In this document: one piece after another, positions 18,402 to 25,765 of the stretch
Position numbering within the stretch: the stretch's first letter is position 1
How the letters are laid out: every line of letters begins with the position of its first letter
Source of the DNA: Planctomycetota bacterium
GTDB taxonomy: Bacteria; Planctomycetota; UBA1135; GCA-002686595
Assembly: GCA_029259595.1 (NCBI GenBank)
Contig: JAJDEW010000054.1
Span: 1 to 51,711 of the forward strand
Reading direction: 5' to 3'
Length of the DNA stretch: 51,711 nt
The notes under the pieces: model-generated
What the model was told of the DNA's origin: nothing
Database searches by the model: none
The model's input: the letters and a program-made list of their open reading frames with translations, nothing else
Made by a program: the position numbers and the translations under genes

Positions 18402-18991
18402 CGGGCTCTCCCATCGCCGGAATCCTTCTGTCTGCCCAGACGCCGCCTCAGTTCTCGCAATCCTCGGTAATAGCGTGTCTTCAGCGTCCCCGAAGGGATT
18501 CCGAGTCGCTTCGCCAGCTGCGGGAAGGAAAGATCTTCGAAGTGCTTGAGCGTGATCACCTCGGCGATGCCGGGCTCGAGCGATTGCAGGGTCGCGAGCA
18601 ACGGCTCGAAGTCCGACGCGGAGTAGTCCCCGCCGGCGGTGCTGGCCTCGGCCTCGCCCAGCGGCTGATGGAGCAGGGGGGAGGGCAGCCCGCGCCGACG
18701 CTTCAGTGCCATGAGGAACTCGAAGAACGCGAAGCGGCGCGCCCAGGTCTCGAGCGATGCCCGTCCGTCGTAGGTCTCGAGCTTGCGCCAGACCGCGGCC
18801 AGCGTCTCCTGGATGGCGTCCTCGAGCTCGTTCACCTGCAAGGGATTGCCATAGCGACGGTTCTTGGCCGCGAGCATGCGCGGGACGCAGCGCATGCGGT
18901 CCATGAACGTGTCGACCGCAGCCTGATCTCCGCGCAGGGCGTCGCGGACCAGTTCGTGGTCCCGTTCGGCATCGTCTCCCCTGGCGCCCAT
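18398..18991 (-). CDS. ECF-type RNA polymerase sigma factor
   Basis: The protein is 197 aa from the ATG at 18991. A TTG at 19042 is also in frame but less likely, because a candidate ECF promoter -10 (19030-19035) would leave it at the very 5' end of the transcript. Region 2 is seen at LEDAIQETLAAVWRKLETYDG followed by SLETWARRFAFFEFL. Region 4 is seen at LEPGIAEVITLKHFEDLSF, then PQLAKRLGIPSGTLKTRYYR, a helix-turn-helix for the -35 element. There is no region 3, as expected for extracytoplasmic function sigma factors. The stop overlaps the anti-sigma start. It probably directs transcription of this operon and other targets when released from the anti-sigma protein. Confidence 0.9.
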   Translation of the reverse strand: MGARGDDAERDHELVRDALRGDQAAVDTFMDRMRCVPRMLAAKNRRYGNPLQVNELEDAIQETLAAVWRKLETYDGRASLETWARRFAFFEFLMALKRRRGLPSPLLHQPLGEAEASTAGGDYSASDFEPLLATLQSLEPGIAEVITLKHFEDLSFPQLAKRLGIPSGTLKTRYYRGLRELRRRLGRQKDSGDGRAR

Positions 18992-19029
18992 CCCCGTCAG
19001 GATAGCGCCCGCGAGCCGCCGGGCCTCGG

Positions 19030-19058
19030 TTCGACTGGACAAGCGCTACACTCGTTCC
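19030..19058 (-). promoter_or_regulatory. Candidate ECF-type autoregulatory promoter
   Basis: On the minus strand, GGAAC (19058-19054) is followed after 18 bases by GTCGAA (19035-19030). This matches the general ECF promoter form (GGAAC at -35, GTC at -10). The sigma gene start lies about 40 bases downstream. The -35 element touches the ATG of the divergent GAF gene. Confidence 0.45.
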
Positions 19059-19520
19059 ATGAAGATCGATGCGACCGCCCTGCTCAGCACTCTCGAGCCC
19101 CTCGCCGCGGACGGAGCCTGGGACGCCCTCCTCGAGCACGTCCTGCGCGAATTCGCAGCGCAGAGCGGCACCCTTCATCTCCTGTCCGACGACGGTGCGC
19201 TGCACCTCGCGGCCAGCGGCCCGCTGCCGCCGCCCGTGCTCGAGCAGATCCGCGTGATCCCGGTCGGGCGCGGGATGGCCGGCCTGGCCGTCGAGCGCGC
19301 CCAGCCCGTAACCGCCTGCAACCTGCAGGAGGACACGAGCGGGGACGTGCGCCCGCGCGCGAAGGAGACCGGACTCAAGGGCTCGATCTGTGTGCCGGTC
19401 CTGGACGGGGAGCGCGCGGTAGGGGCCCTGGGGGTCGCGAATGCGACCGAGCGCGACTTTAGCGAGGACGAGGTGGCGCTCCTGCTGGACGTCGGCCGCG
19501 TGATCGCGCGCCTGCGCTGA
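19059..19520 (+). CDS. GAF-domain protein
   Basis: The protein is 153 aa and is essentially a single GAF domain (residues about 15-150): TLHLLSDDGALHLAASG, VGRGMAGLAVERAQPV, GLKGSICVPVLDGERAVGAL and FSEDEVALLLDVGRVI follow the family pattern. GAF domains bind small ligands, haem or cyclic nucleotides; the ligand here is unknown. There is no output domain, so it probably acts through a partner. A TACACT hexamer ends six bases before the ATG, suggesting a very short or absent leader. It is divergent from the ECF sigma gene, which makes a link to that pathway plausible but unproven. Confidence 0.82.
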   Translation: MKIDATALLSTLEPLAADGAWDALLEHVLREFAAQSGTLHLLSDDGALHLAASGPLPPPVLEQIRVIPVGRGMAGLAVERAQPVTACNLQEDTSGDVRPRAKETGLKGSICVPVLDGERAVGALGVANATERDFSEDEVALLLDVGRVIARLR

Positions 19521-19539
19521 TCCGAACCCTGGCTCGCCT

Positions 19540-20721
19540 TCAGGGCCGCTCGCCGAGCCAGCGCCAGAGTTCGCTGGCGACGACCGCGTTGCCGACGCTC
19601 GAGAGGTGTCCGCCGAAGTAGAGCGTGCCCTGTTCGGGAGCGGCGCGCAATTCGCGCTCGCGCGCGGCGAGCGCCGGGATCAGGTCGAGGACGTCGATCT
19701 GTCGGCGTTCGAGCTCGTCGAGGAGCGCCTGCCAGTACACGCGGTCCTCGTCGACGTAGGCCGCCAGGTCCTCCTTGGCAGGAAAGAGCAGGACGGGCGC
19801 GAGCCGTGCGCCAGCGGCCAGGGCCTCGCGCTGGAAGGTCTCGAGCAGCGCGATGGTGACCCGGAAGGGCTCGCCGGCGGGCTCCTGCCAGAGACGCTCG
19901 GGCGCGCGCAGCGCGTGGGCCTGCCAGCCACACGCCAGGCGCAGGAAGGCGGAGGCGCGCCCGAGCGGAACGGGCGGGCGCTCGTACCAGTGTTCGTCGG
20001 GCGCGATGGTGTCGAGCAGCGTGCCGCCTTCCAGCGCGTCGGCCAGGGCGCTGCGCGAAGGGAAGGGCTGCGGGACGAGGCGCAGCTGTTCGCCTTCGAG
20101 CACGAAGCGCGGCTTCGCGAGGCAAAAGCCGGTGGACGGATTCCACAGGGGCCGATAGCGATTGACGTTGCGGCCGATGTTCTCGAGCAACAGGCCGATG
20201 CAGACGACCTCGGCGCCCAGCTCGCGTCCCAGGCGTCGGTAGCGCAAGAGGGCCTGGTCCGTGCCGTAGCCGCTGACGCCGAAGTTCAAGACTTCGTGAT
20301 CAGGGTGACGGTTCTCGAAGATGTGTTGGAAGGCGCCGTTGTCGCGGATCTCGTCGCAGAACGTGAACGAGTCTCCGAACGTGAGGACGCGCGTCACTCC
20401 CGGCGGGGGAACGGCGTCGTACGCGCGCTCGCCGCGCGCGCCCAGGGCATTGACGTGGAACAGTCCGTCGTCGCTGGCGGACGACGGCCGCCAAGCCCAG
20501 CCGAGTTCGGCGTCGAAGCGACCGATGCCCGGCGCCTCGGGGCCGCGCAGCTCCTGGGCCCAGGCGCGGTGCGCGGGATGCGGGAGGGCCCCGAAGGGCG
20601 GGAGGGGCCGACCCAGGAACAGCCCGTCGCGGAGCACGGTGAAGCGCACGAGCTGATCGGCGGCGACCAGCGAGAGTCCGACGAGGAGCAGGCGAACGAG
20701 GATGGTCTTCGGGCGGCGCAA
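19540..20721 (-). CDS. SGNH/GDSL-type hydrolase or acyltransferase-like membrane-anchored protein
   Basis: The protein is 393 aa with a TTG start; no ATG or GTG lies nearby in frame. An uncleaved N-terminal helix (ILVRLLLVGLSLVAADQLV) anchors it. The SGNH blocks are present: GDSFT with Ser118 (block I), NFGVSGYGTDQ with Gly151 (block II), the LLLENIGRNVN region (block III-like) and GGHLSSVGNAV near the C-terminus with the catalytic His. The Asp normally two or three residues before that His is Gly, so the triad may be a dyad. Relatives handle acyl esters on surface polysaccharides. It converges on the GAF gene with a 19-base gap and diverges from the ABC exporter genes. Confidence 0.82.
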   Translation of the reverse strand: MRRPKTILVRLLLVGLSLVAADQLVRFTVLRDGLFLGRPLPPFGALPHPAHRAWAQELRGPEAPGIGRFDAELGWAWRPSSASDDGLFHVNALGARGERAYDAVPPPGVTRVLTFGDSFTFCDEIRDNGAFQHIFENRHPDHEVLNFGVSGYGTDQALLRYRRLGRELGAEVVCIGLLLENIGRNVNRYRPLWNPSTGFCLAKPRFVLEGEQLRLVPQPFPSRSALADALEGGTLLDTIAPDEHWYERPPVPLGRASAFLRLACGWQAHALRAPERLWQEPAGEPFRVTIALLETFQREALAAGARLAPVLLFPAKEDLAAYVDEDRVYWQALLDELERRQIDVLDLIPALAARERELRAAPEQGTLYFGGHLSSVGNAVVASELWRWLGERP

Positions 20722-20729
20722 GGCCGCGC

Positions 20730-20764
20730 AAGGATAGGAAACGGAGGAGTCCGACCCTATCCTT
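20730..20764. promoter_or_regulatory. Perfect inverted repeat between divergent genes; possible operator or paired -10 boxes
   Basis: Arms of 9 bases (AAGGATAGG at 20730-20738 and CCTATCCTT at 20756-20764) flank a 17-base spacer. Each arm carries TATCCT reading outward, ending 7-9 bases before the start codon of its own gene (TTG at 20721, GTG at 20771). The arms could be mirrored -10 hexamers for nearly leaderless transcripts, a dimeric regulator site, or both. Confidence 0.5.
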
Positions 20765-20770
20765 CGGGCC

Positions 20771-21655
20771 GTGAACCGCGACTCCGAGCCCCCCTCCGCT
20801 CCCGCATCCGAGCTCGCGCCCGCGTCCGGGGGCGAGCTTCCGGCCGTGGCGCCGGCGCCGACCCTGGTCGTCGACGCGCTCGGAAAGCGCTACGAGGACA
20901 CGCTCGCCCTGCGCGAGCTGTCGTTCACGGTGCCGCCGGGGGAAGTCCTGGGGTTGGTCGGACCCAACGGGGCGGGTAAAACGACGACCCTGCGGACGAT
21001 CGCCGGCGTCCTGCCGATCCAGTCGGGGCGCGTCACGGTCTGCGGCCACGACGTCGCGAAGGAGGCCGAGGCCGCCAAGCGCCAGTTGGGCTGGGTGCCG
21101 GATGATCCCGAGCCCTTCGACACGCTGACGGTCGAGGAGCATCTCGAGTTCACCGCCGAGCTGTATCGCGTCGAAGGCTGGCGCGCGCGCGCGGACGAGT
21201 TGCTCGCGCGCTTCGAGCTCGAGGAGAAGCGCCACGCGCTGGGCGGCGAGCTGAGCCGCGGCATGCGTCAGAAGCTCGCCTTCAGCTGCACATGGCTCTC
21301 GCGACCGCGCTTGGTGTTGCTGGACGAGCCCCTGTCCGGGCTCGATCCGCGCGGGATCCGGTCGGCCAAGCTGGCGATTCGCGAGCTGGCGGCCGCGGGC
21401 ACCTCCGTCCTGCTCTCTTCGCACCTGCTCGAGCTGATCGAAGAGCTGGCGGACCGGCTCCTGATCCTGGACCGCGGTGCCTGCATCTTCCTCGGAACAC
21501 TCGACGAGGCGCGCACGAACCTGGCTCCCGGCGAATCGCTCGAGGAGATCTTCTTCGCGGCCACCGAACCTCGGCCGGTGCCCGTGGACGAGAAGGCTCC
21601 GGCCGCCGCCGCCGAAACGCTCGAGGAGGCGGCCGAGGACGAGGTCCGGGGGTGA
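20771..21655 (+). CDS. ABC transporter ATP-binding protein
   Basis: The protein is 294 aa with a GTG start. The N-terminal 30 residues are Pro/Ala-rich and probably disordered. The ATPase domain follows: Walker A GPNGAGKTTT, signature LSRGMRQKLAF (variant of LSGGQ), Walker B LVLLDEPLSGLDP and switch His in LLSSHLLE. The form is that of exporter ATPases of the CcmA/ABC-2 class, which drive transport of lipids, polymers or drugs out of the cytoplasm. The stop overlaps the start of the permease gene (GTGA), so the two form a transporter. A Pro/Ala/Glu-rich tail follows the domain. The substrate is unknown. Confidence 0.92.
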   Translation: MNRDSEPPSAPASELAPASGGELPAVAPAPTLVVDALGKRYEDTLALRELSFTVPPGEVLGLVGPNGAGKTTTLRTIAGVLPIQSGRVTVCGHDVAKEAEAAKRQLGWVPDDPEPFDTLTVEEHLEFTAELYRVEGWRARADELLARFELEEKRHALGGELSRGMRQKLAFSCTWLSRPRLVLLDEPLSGLDPRGIRSAKLAIRELAAAGTSVLLSSHLLELIEELADRLLILDRGACIFLGTLDEARTNLAPGESLEEIFFAATEPRPVPVDEKAPAAAAETLEEAAEDEVRG

Positions 21656-23367
21656 ACGTCCTCTTCGGTCATCCGGCGCTGCGACGGTTGCTCGTGCTCA
21701 AGCTGCGCGGGGGCGTGCGCCGTCAGGTGCGCAAGATGAGGACCTGGAAGGGAGCCATCCTCACCCTGCTCGGCGTGGGGCTGTTCGTTCTCTGGATCGG
21801 CAGCATCCTCGTGCACGTCTTCCTGGGCTCGGGGGACGACGGACAAGCCCGATCGTCCCCTTCCATCGTCGCCCTCGCCGCGCTGCTCTTGACGGCTCTC
21901 TCGTTGTCGAGCGCCTTCTTCTACCGCGGGCTCTTCCTTCCAAAGGAGGAGATCGAACGGCTGTTCAGCGCACCGCTGAAGCGCAGCGACCTGATCCGCT
22001 ACCGCCTCTTCATCAACGTCTTTCGGAGTGCGCTGGGGGCCCTGGTCCTGAGCTTGATCGCCGTGCGCCGGCTCCCGCACCCGCTGTTCGGTTTCCTCGG
22101 GGTCTTCCTGGCGGTGGAGACGCTGCCGGTCGTGAATCAGTTCGTGGCGATCCTGGCCGGTGGGCTCGAGGCCCGCTTCGTTCAGCGTCTGCGCTTCGTG
22201 CGTGGATTCGTCTGGACGCTCGCGATCGGCGGCATTGCCGTGATCGTCCCGCTCTTCGTCTTCGACGGGAGCGCGCCCGGTGAAGTGCCCGTTTTCGGCT
22301 CGCTCCTCGCGGTCTTGAAGCCGATGGACGGCGATGCGTCGGTGCATCCGGCGCTGGTCGTGCTCACCGCGCCGTTCGAGCCCTGGATTCGGGTCGCGAT
22401 GGCGCCCGATGCGGCCACGTTCTTGCCCTGGTTCGCCGGGTGTGTCCTGTTCTGGTTCCTCTTGGTCGAGCTGACCGTGCGGCTGCCGGTCGATTTTCGC
22501 GAGACGTCGCTCGCGACCTCGGCCAGCGTGGCGGCCAAGATCCAGCGCGCCCGTCGCGGCGGGGGGGCGGCTTCGGGCTCGGTGTCGCGCCGCATCTCGG
22601 CCTACCGCATCCCGTGGCTCTTCGGCCGTGGTCCCGCCGGCGCGATCGCCTGGCGCAAGACCGGTGCGATCGTGCGCAAGGCGAAGGGCACGCTCATCGT
22701 CTCGACGCTGGTCCTGGTCTTCGTGACGGCGCTGACTTCGGTCTCCGGCATCGGCCCCGAGAATGAGCAGCAGGACTTCGCCCCGGTCATGATCGCGACG
22801 TTGGGCACGCTTTACCTCTGCGCGGGGCTGCGCTTCGACTTCCGAGACGAGCTCGAGCGCATGGAGGTCATCAAGGCCTGGCCGCTGAGTGCGCGCCGAC
22901 TGTTCCTCGCGATGCTCCTGCCGGAGGTCGTCCTGGTGTCGGTCCTGATCGTCACCGCGATCTTGTTGCGGGCGCTGGCGGTGTCGGAGTTCGGGCCTAC
23001 GACCGTCGGAATCGCAGCGGTCGTTCCGCTGACGGTCTTGGCCTGGGTCGCGCTGGACAACGCGGTCTTCTTGCTCTCGCCGGTGCGCTTCGTGCCTGGT
23101 CAGGACGGAGCGCTGCAGAACGCCGGTCGGGGCATGGTCATGATGCTCTTGCGGCTCGTCCTCTTGGCGGTCGTCGGTGCGGTGGGGGGCGGAGCCGGGA
23201 TCGGCAGCTACATGCTCGCGACGAACGTCGCGGGTGCCGGCCCGAACGTGGGGCTCGCCGCCGCCTTCGCGGCGCTGCTCGGCGCGCTCTTGCTCGTCGA
23301 CGTCGGGCTGATCTTCCTGGGCGGACACTTCTTCAACCGCTTCGACGTCGCCCGCGACCGCGGCTGA
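21652..23367 (+). CDS. ABC exporter membrane subunit
   Basis: The protein is 571 aa, with a GTG start inside the stop of the ATPase gene. It has about 10-12 hydrophobic segments, for example AILTLLGVGLFVLWIGSIL, LIVSTLVLVFVTALTS, VVLVSVLIVTAILLRALAV and LLGALLLVDVGLIFLGG. The cytoplasmic motif FYRGLFLPKEEIERLFSAPL resembles the coupling region of putative ABC exporters with a duplicated half (two similar membrane halves joined by an Arg/Gly linker near residues 300-320). With the ATPase it should form an exporter. The function beyond that is not readable. A small hairpin follows the stop. Confidence 0.85.
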   Translation: MNVLFGHPALRRLLVLKLRGGVRRQVRKMRTWKGAILTLLGVGLFVLWIGSILVHVFLGSGDDGQARSSPSIVALAALLLTALSLSSAFFYRGLFLPKEEIERLFSAPLKRSDLIRYRLFINVFRSALGALVLSLIAVRRLPHPLFGFLGVFLAVETLPVVNQFVAILAGGLEARFVQRLRFVRGFVWTLAIGGIAVIVPLFVFDGSAPGEVPVFGSLLAVLKPMDGDASVHPALVVLTAPFEPWIRVAMAPDAATFLPWFAGCVLFWFLLVELTVRLPVDFRETSLATSASVAAKIQRARRGGGAASGSVSRRISAYRIPWLFGRGPAGAIAWRKTGAIVRKAKGTLIVSTLVLVFVTALTSVSGIGPENEQQDFAPVMIATLGTLYLCAGLRFDFRDELERMEVIKAWPLSARRLFLAMLLPEVVLVSVLIVTAILLRALAVSEFGPTTVGIAAVVPLTVLAWVALDNAVFLLSPVRFVPGQDGALQNAGRGMVMMLLRLVLLAVVGAVGGGAGIGSYMLATNVAGAGPNVGLAAAFAALLGALLLVDVGLIFLGGHFFNRFDVARDRG

Positions 23368-23372
23368 ACTCG

Positions 23373-23394
23373 GACAGGACCTCCGGAGCCTGTC
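23373..23394. terminator. Weak bidirectional hairpin between convergent genes
   Basis: GACAGG and CCTGTC (6 bp) enclose the self-complementary CTCCGGAG. It lies between the ends of the convergent ABC permease and inositol-phosphatase-like genes. No real T-tract is present, so terminator function is uncertain. Confidence 0.35.
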
Positions 23395-23418
23395 GAGCTT
23401 CCGTCCGTGGCGAGCTGG

Positions 23419-24435
23419 TCAGCCCAGAGCGGCCAGCCAGTGGGGCTCGAGTCGCCGACGCGTCGCGGCGTTGACCCAGCCGGCGAAGTCGACGGGCGTC
23501 GTCGCGTCGATGGGGAAGTCGAGTGGACTCCCGTCGGCAGTGGTGAGCTCGGCTCCGGCGGCGCGTGCGCATACGATCGCGCCGGCGACGTCATAGGGTT
23601 TGGATGTGGTCGTCGGTCGACCGGCGCGACGACCGAGCAGGGCGCGGGCGTCGACGATCGAGCGGTAGATCCCGCGCACGAGCAAGACCAGTTGGCCAGC
23701 GTTCGAAATGTACTGGTCGTCGTAGCACGTGCGGACGTCGGCGCCTTCGTCGCGGGCGAGGCGGGCGAAGAAGTCGGCTTCGAGCGTCGCGAGCGCGGGG
23801 CGCAACGTCGGGTCGTAGCGGAAGAAGGGGAAGTAGCCGTGGTCGGGGCGATCGTCCGAGTCGACCGTGACGAGGGTCGCGGCGCGCCCGACTCCGTTGG
23901 GGCCCGCGAGCTCGAGTTCGAGCACGCCGCCGGCGGCCGCCACATAGCGCGCGACTGGTGCGTCGGAGCGGGTCGGCAGCTCGCTCACGATTCCGCCCGT
24001 GACGTCGGCGAGGCGCGGCTCTCCGCGGCCCGGATCGGCGAACGAGACGACGGTCCAGGCGGAGCGCAGGCCGGCCATCAGGTTGCGCGTTCCGTCGATC
24101 GGATCGAAGGCGATGCGGGGGCCACCGTGATCGAAGCCCGGGAGCGAGCACGTGCCGCCGTCGGGGGCCGGGCCGCGATGGCTCCAGCCTGTCTCCTCTG
24201 TCAGCACCGAGAGTGGCCCCTGGCGCGCGCATTGTTCGAACCAGGCGGCGAGCCAGCGCTCGCTCGGGAGATCGAGGCCGAAGCTGACGTCGCCCACCCC
24301 CTCGCGCTCGGGACGCCGCAGCGCCTCCGGATCGTCGCCGCGCTCCGCACGCTCCAGGGCGTCCGAGGTCGCCGCGCGCAGGTCGTCGCACAGCGCAGCG
24401 AGCCGTGGCCGCCAGCTTGCCCAGGTCGTCGTCAT
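23419..24435 (-). CDS. Inositol monophosphatase family protein
   Basis: The protein is 338 aa from the ATG at 24435 (MTTTWASW); the longer frame upstream is Arg/Pro-rich and is rejected. Family motifs are present: acidic LTEETGW (first metal site), FDPIDGTRNLM (motif A, DPxDGTxN) and TSKPYDVAGAIVCARAAGAEL (motif B, usually WDxAAG). These Asp and Glu residues coordinate Mg2+ for phosphate-ester hydrolysis. Substrates in the family include inositol phosphates, fructose-1,6-bisphosphate, PAPS and NADP. The long insertion between the motifs (about 120 residues) is unusual, so I do not assign a substrate. It converges with the ABC genes. Confidence 0.85.
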   Translation of the reverse strand: MTTTWASWRPRLAALCDDLRAATSDALERAERGDDPEALRRPEREGVGDVSFGLDLPSERWLAAWFEQCARQGPLSVLTEETGWSHRGPAPDGGTCSLPGFDHGGPRIAFDPIDGTRNLMAGLRSAWTVVSFADPGRGEPRLADVTGGIVSELPTRSDAPVARYVAAAGGVLELELAGPNGVGRAATLVTVDSDDRPDHGYFPFFRYDPTLRPALATLEADFFARLARDEGADVRTCYDDQYISNAGQLVLLVRGIYRSIVDARALLGRRAGRPTTTSKPYDVAGAIVCARAAGAELTTADGSPLDFPIDATTPVDFAGWVNAATRRRLEPHWLAALG

Positions 24436-24611
24436 GTCGTTTGCGGGGCGGCGGTGAGGGGCGCGGTCCGCTCGGAAGGAGCCGGCTCCAGGTGGATCGC
24501 TGGCTCCGGGCGGAATCGCAGGTCTCGTACGCCGCATTCGTCCGTAGAGCGGACTTCGCGGCCGACGCCGCGCGAGTAGAGCATCGGGCCCGGCCGGACG
24601 GCAAGTCCGGC

Positions 24612-24639
24612 TTGTGTCCGATTCCGACCTCCCTACACT
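24612..24639 (+). promoter_or_regulatory. Candidate promoter of trxB
   Basis: TTGTGT and TACACT are separated by 16 bases. The trxB start lies about 90 bases downstream. The 293-base gap 24436-24728 holds nothing else recognisable. Confidence 0.35.
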
Positions 24640-24728
24640 GACCCGCCCGAACGGGCCGCCGTTCCGGCCGCCTTCACCCGTCACGAGACTTCCCGGGTTC
24701 GCCGTCGCGGACCACGACCTGACCAACC

Positions 24729-25667
24729 ATGAGCGAACCGCGCAACGTCGTCATCATCGGATCCGGACCGGCCGGCTACACCGCCGCCTTGTACGCGGGG
24801 CGCGCCAACCTCGCCCCCGTCGTGGTCGAGGGCATGCAGCCCGGGGGGCAGCTCACGATCACGAGCGACGTCGAGAACTACCCCGGCTATCCCGAGGGCG
24901 TTCTCGGCCCGCAGATGATGATGGACTTCCGCACCCAGGCCGAGCGCTTCGGAGCCGAGATCAAGATCGGGATGGTGACGAACGTCGACTTCTCGAAGCG
25001 ACCGTTCGAGATCACGACCGAGTTCGAGACGCTGTTCGCGCATTCGATCATCATCTCGACCGGGGCCAGCGCACGACTGCTCGGGCTCGAATCCGAGAAG
25101 AAGCTGATGTCGACCGGTGGCGGGGTTTCCGCCTGCGCGACTTGCGACGGCGCCTTCTTTCCCGACAAGGAACTGGTCGTCATCGGGGGCGGAGACTCGG
25201 CGATGGAGGAGGCCAACTTCCTGACGCGCTACGCCAAGAAGGTGACGGTGATCCACCGCCGGGACGTGTGGCGCGCCTCGAAGATCATGCACGAGCGCGC
25301 GGAGAAGAACCCCAAGATCGAATTCCTCGTACCGTACGAGGTGAAGGACCTTCTGACCGGGGACGACGGGAAGCTGCGCGCGGCCCAGCTCGAAAACACC
25401 GAGAACGGCGAGATCACGGAGTTTCCCTGCGAGGGACTCTTCGTCGCGATCGGGCACGTGCCGAACTCGAAGATCTTCCAAGGCAAGGTCGACATGGACG
25501 AGAGCGGCTACATCCAGGTCCACGACGGGACGTTCACCTCGGTCGAAGGAGTCTTCGCCGCCGGCGACATCTCCGACAAGAAGTACCGCCAGGCCATCAC
25601 GGCGGCCGGGATGGGCTGCATGGCGGCCATCGACGCCGAGCGCTGGCTCGAAGCCCAGGAAGGCTGA
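24729..25667 (+). CDS. trxB: Thioredoxin reductase (NADPH)
   Basis: The protein is 312 aa, the normal length for the low-molecular-weight bacterial enzyme. The FAD-binding motif is [19 protein letters not shown], the redox disulfide is CATCDG around residues 137-142, the NADPH-binding motif is [10 protein letters not shown] with HRRD for the phosphate, and the C-terminal FAD motif is [10 protein letters not shown]. It reduces thioredoxin with NADPH in the cytoplasm. It stands alone, with a strong hairpin just downstream. All catalytic residues are present and nothing is odd about it. Confidence 0.97.
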   Translation: MSEPRNVVIIGSGPAGYTAALYAGRANLAPVVVEGMQPGGQLTITSDVENYPGYPEGVLGPQMMMDFRTQAERFGAEIKIGMVTNVDFSKRPFEITTEFETLFAHSIIISTGASARLLGLESEKKLMSTGGGVSACATCDGAFFPDKELVVIGGGDSAMEEANFLTRYAKKVTVIHRRDVWRASKIMHERAEKNPKIEFLVPYEVKDLLTGDDGKLRAAQLENTENGEITEFPCEGLFVAIGHVPNSKIFQGKVDMDESGYIQVHDGTFTSVEGVFAAGDISDKKYRQAITAAGMGCMAAIDAERWLEAQEG

Positions 25668-25692
25668 GGGCCGACCGTCGGATCCAAGAAAA

Positions 25693-25725
25693 AAGGGGCT
25701 CCGTGGCCGCGCCACGGAGCCCCTT
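25693..25725 (-). terminator. Rho-independent terminator (strong on minus strand)
   Basis: A 14-15 bp perfect stem (AGGGGCTCCGTGGC with its complement) has a 3-base loop. Read on the minus strand it is followed by a run of six T, so it ends the pilin operon 25766-29802. On the plus strand it lies 26 bases after trxB but has only a weak T-tract. Confidence 0.9.
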
Positions 25726-25765
25726 CTCTGTCAAAGAGACCTGGGTGGAAGTTGCGGACGGACGG

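Noticed and set aside
21268..23328. Minus-strand open frame of 686 codons opposite the ABC permease
   Set aside because: The translation is Glu/Arg/Asp/Gln-rich low complexity, whereas the plus strand gives a regular membrane protein coupled to its ATPase.
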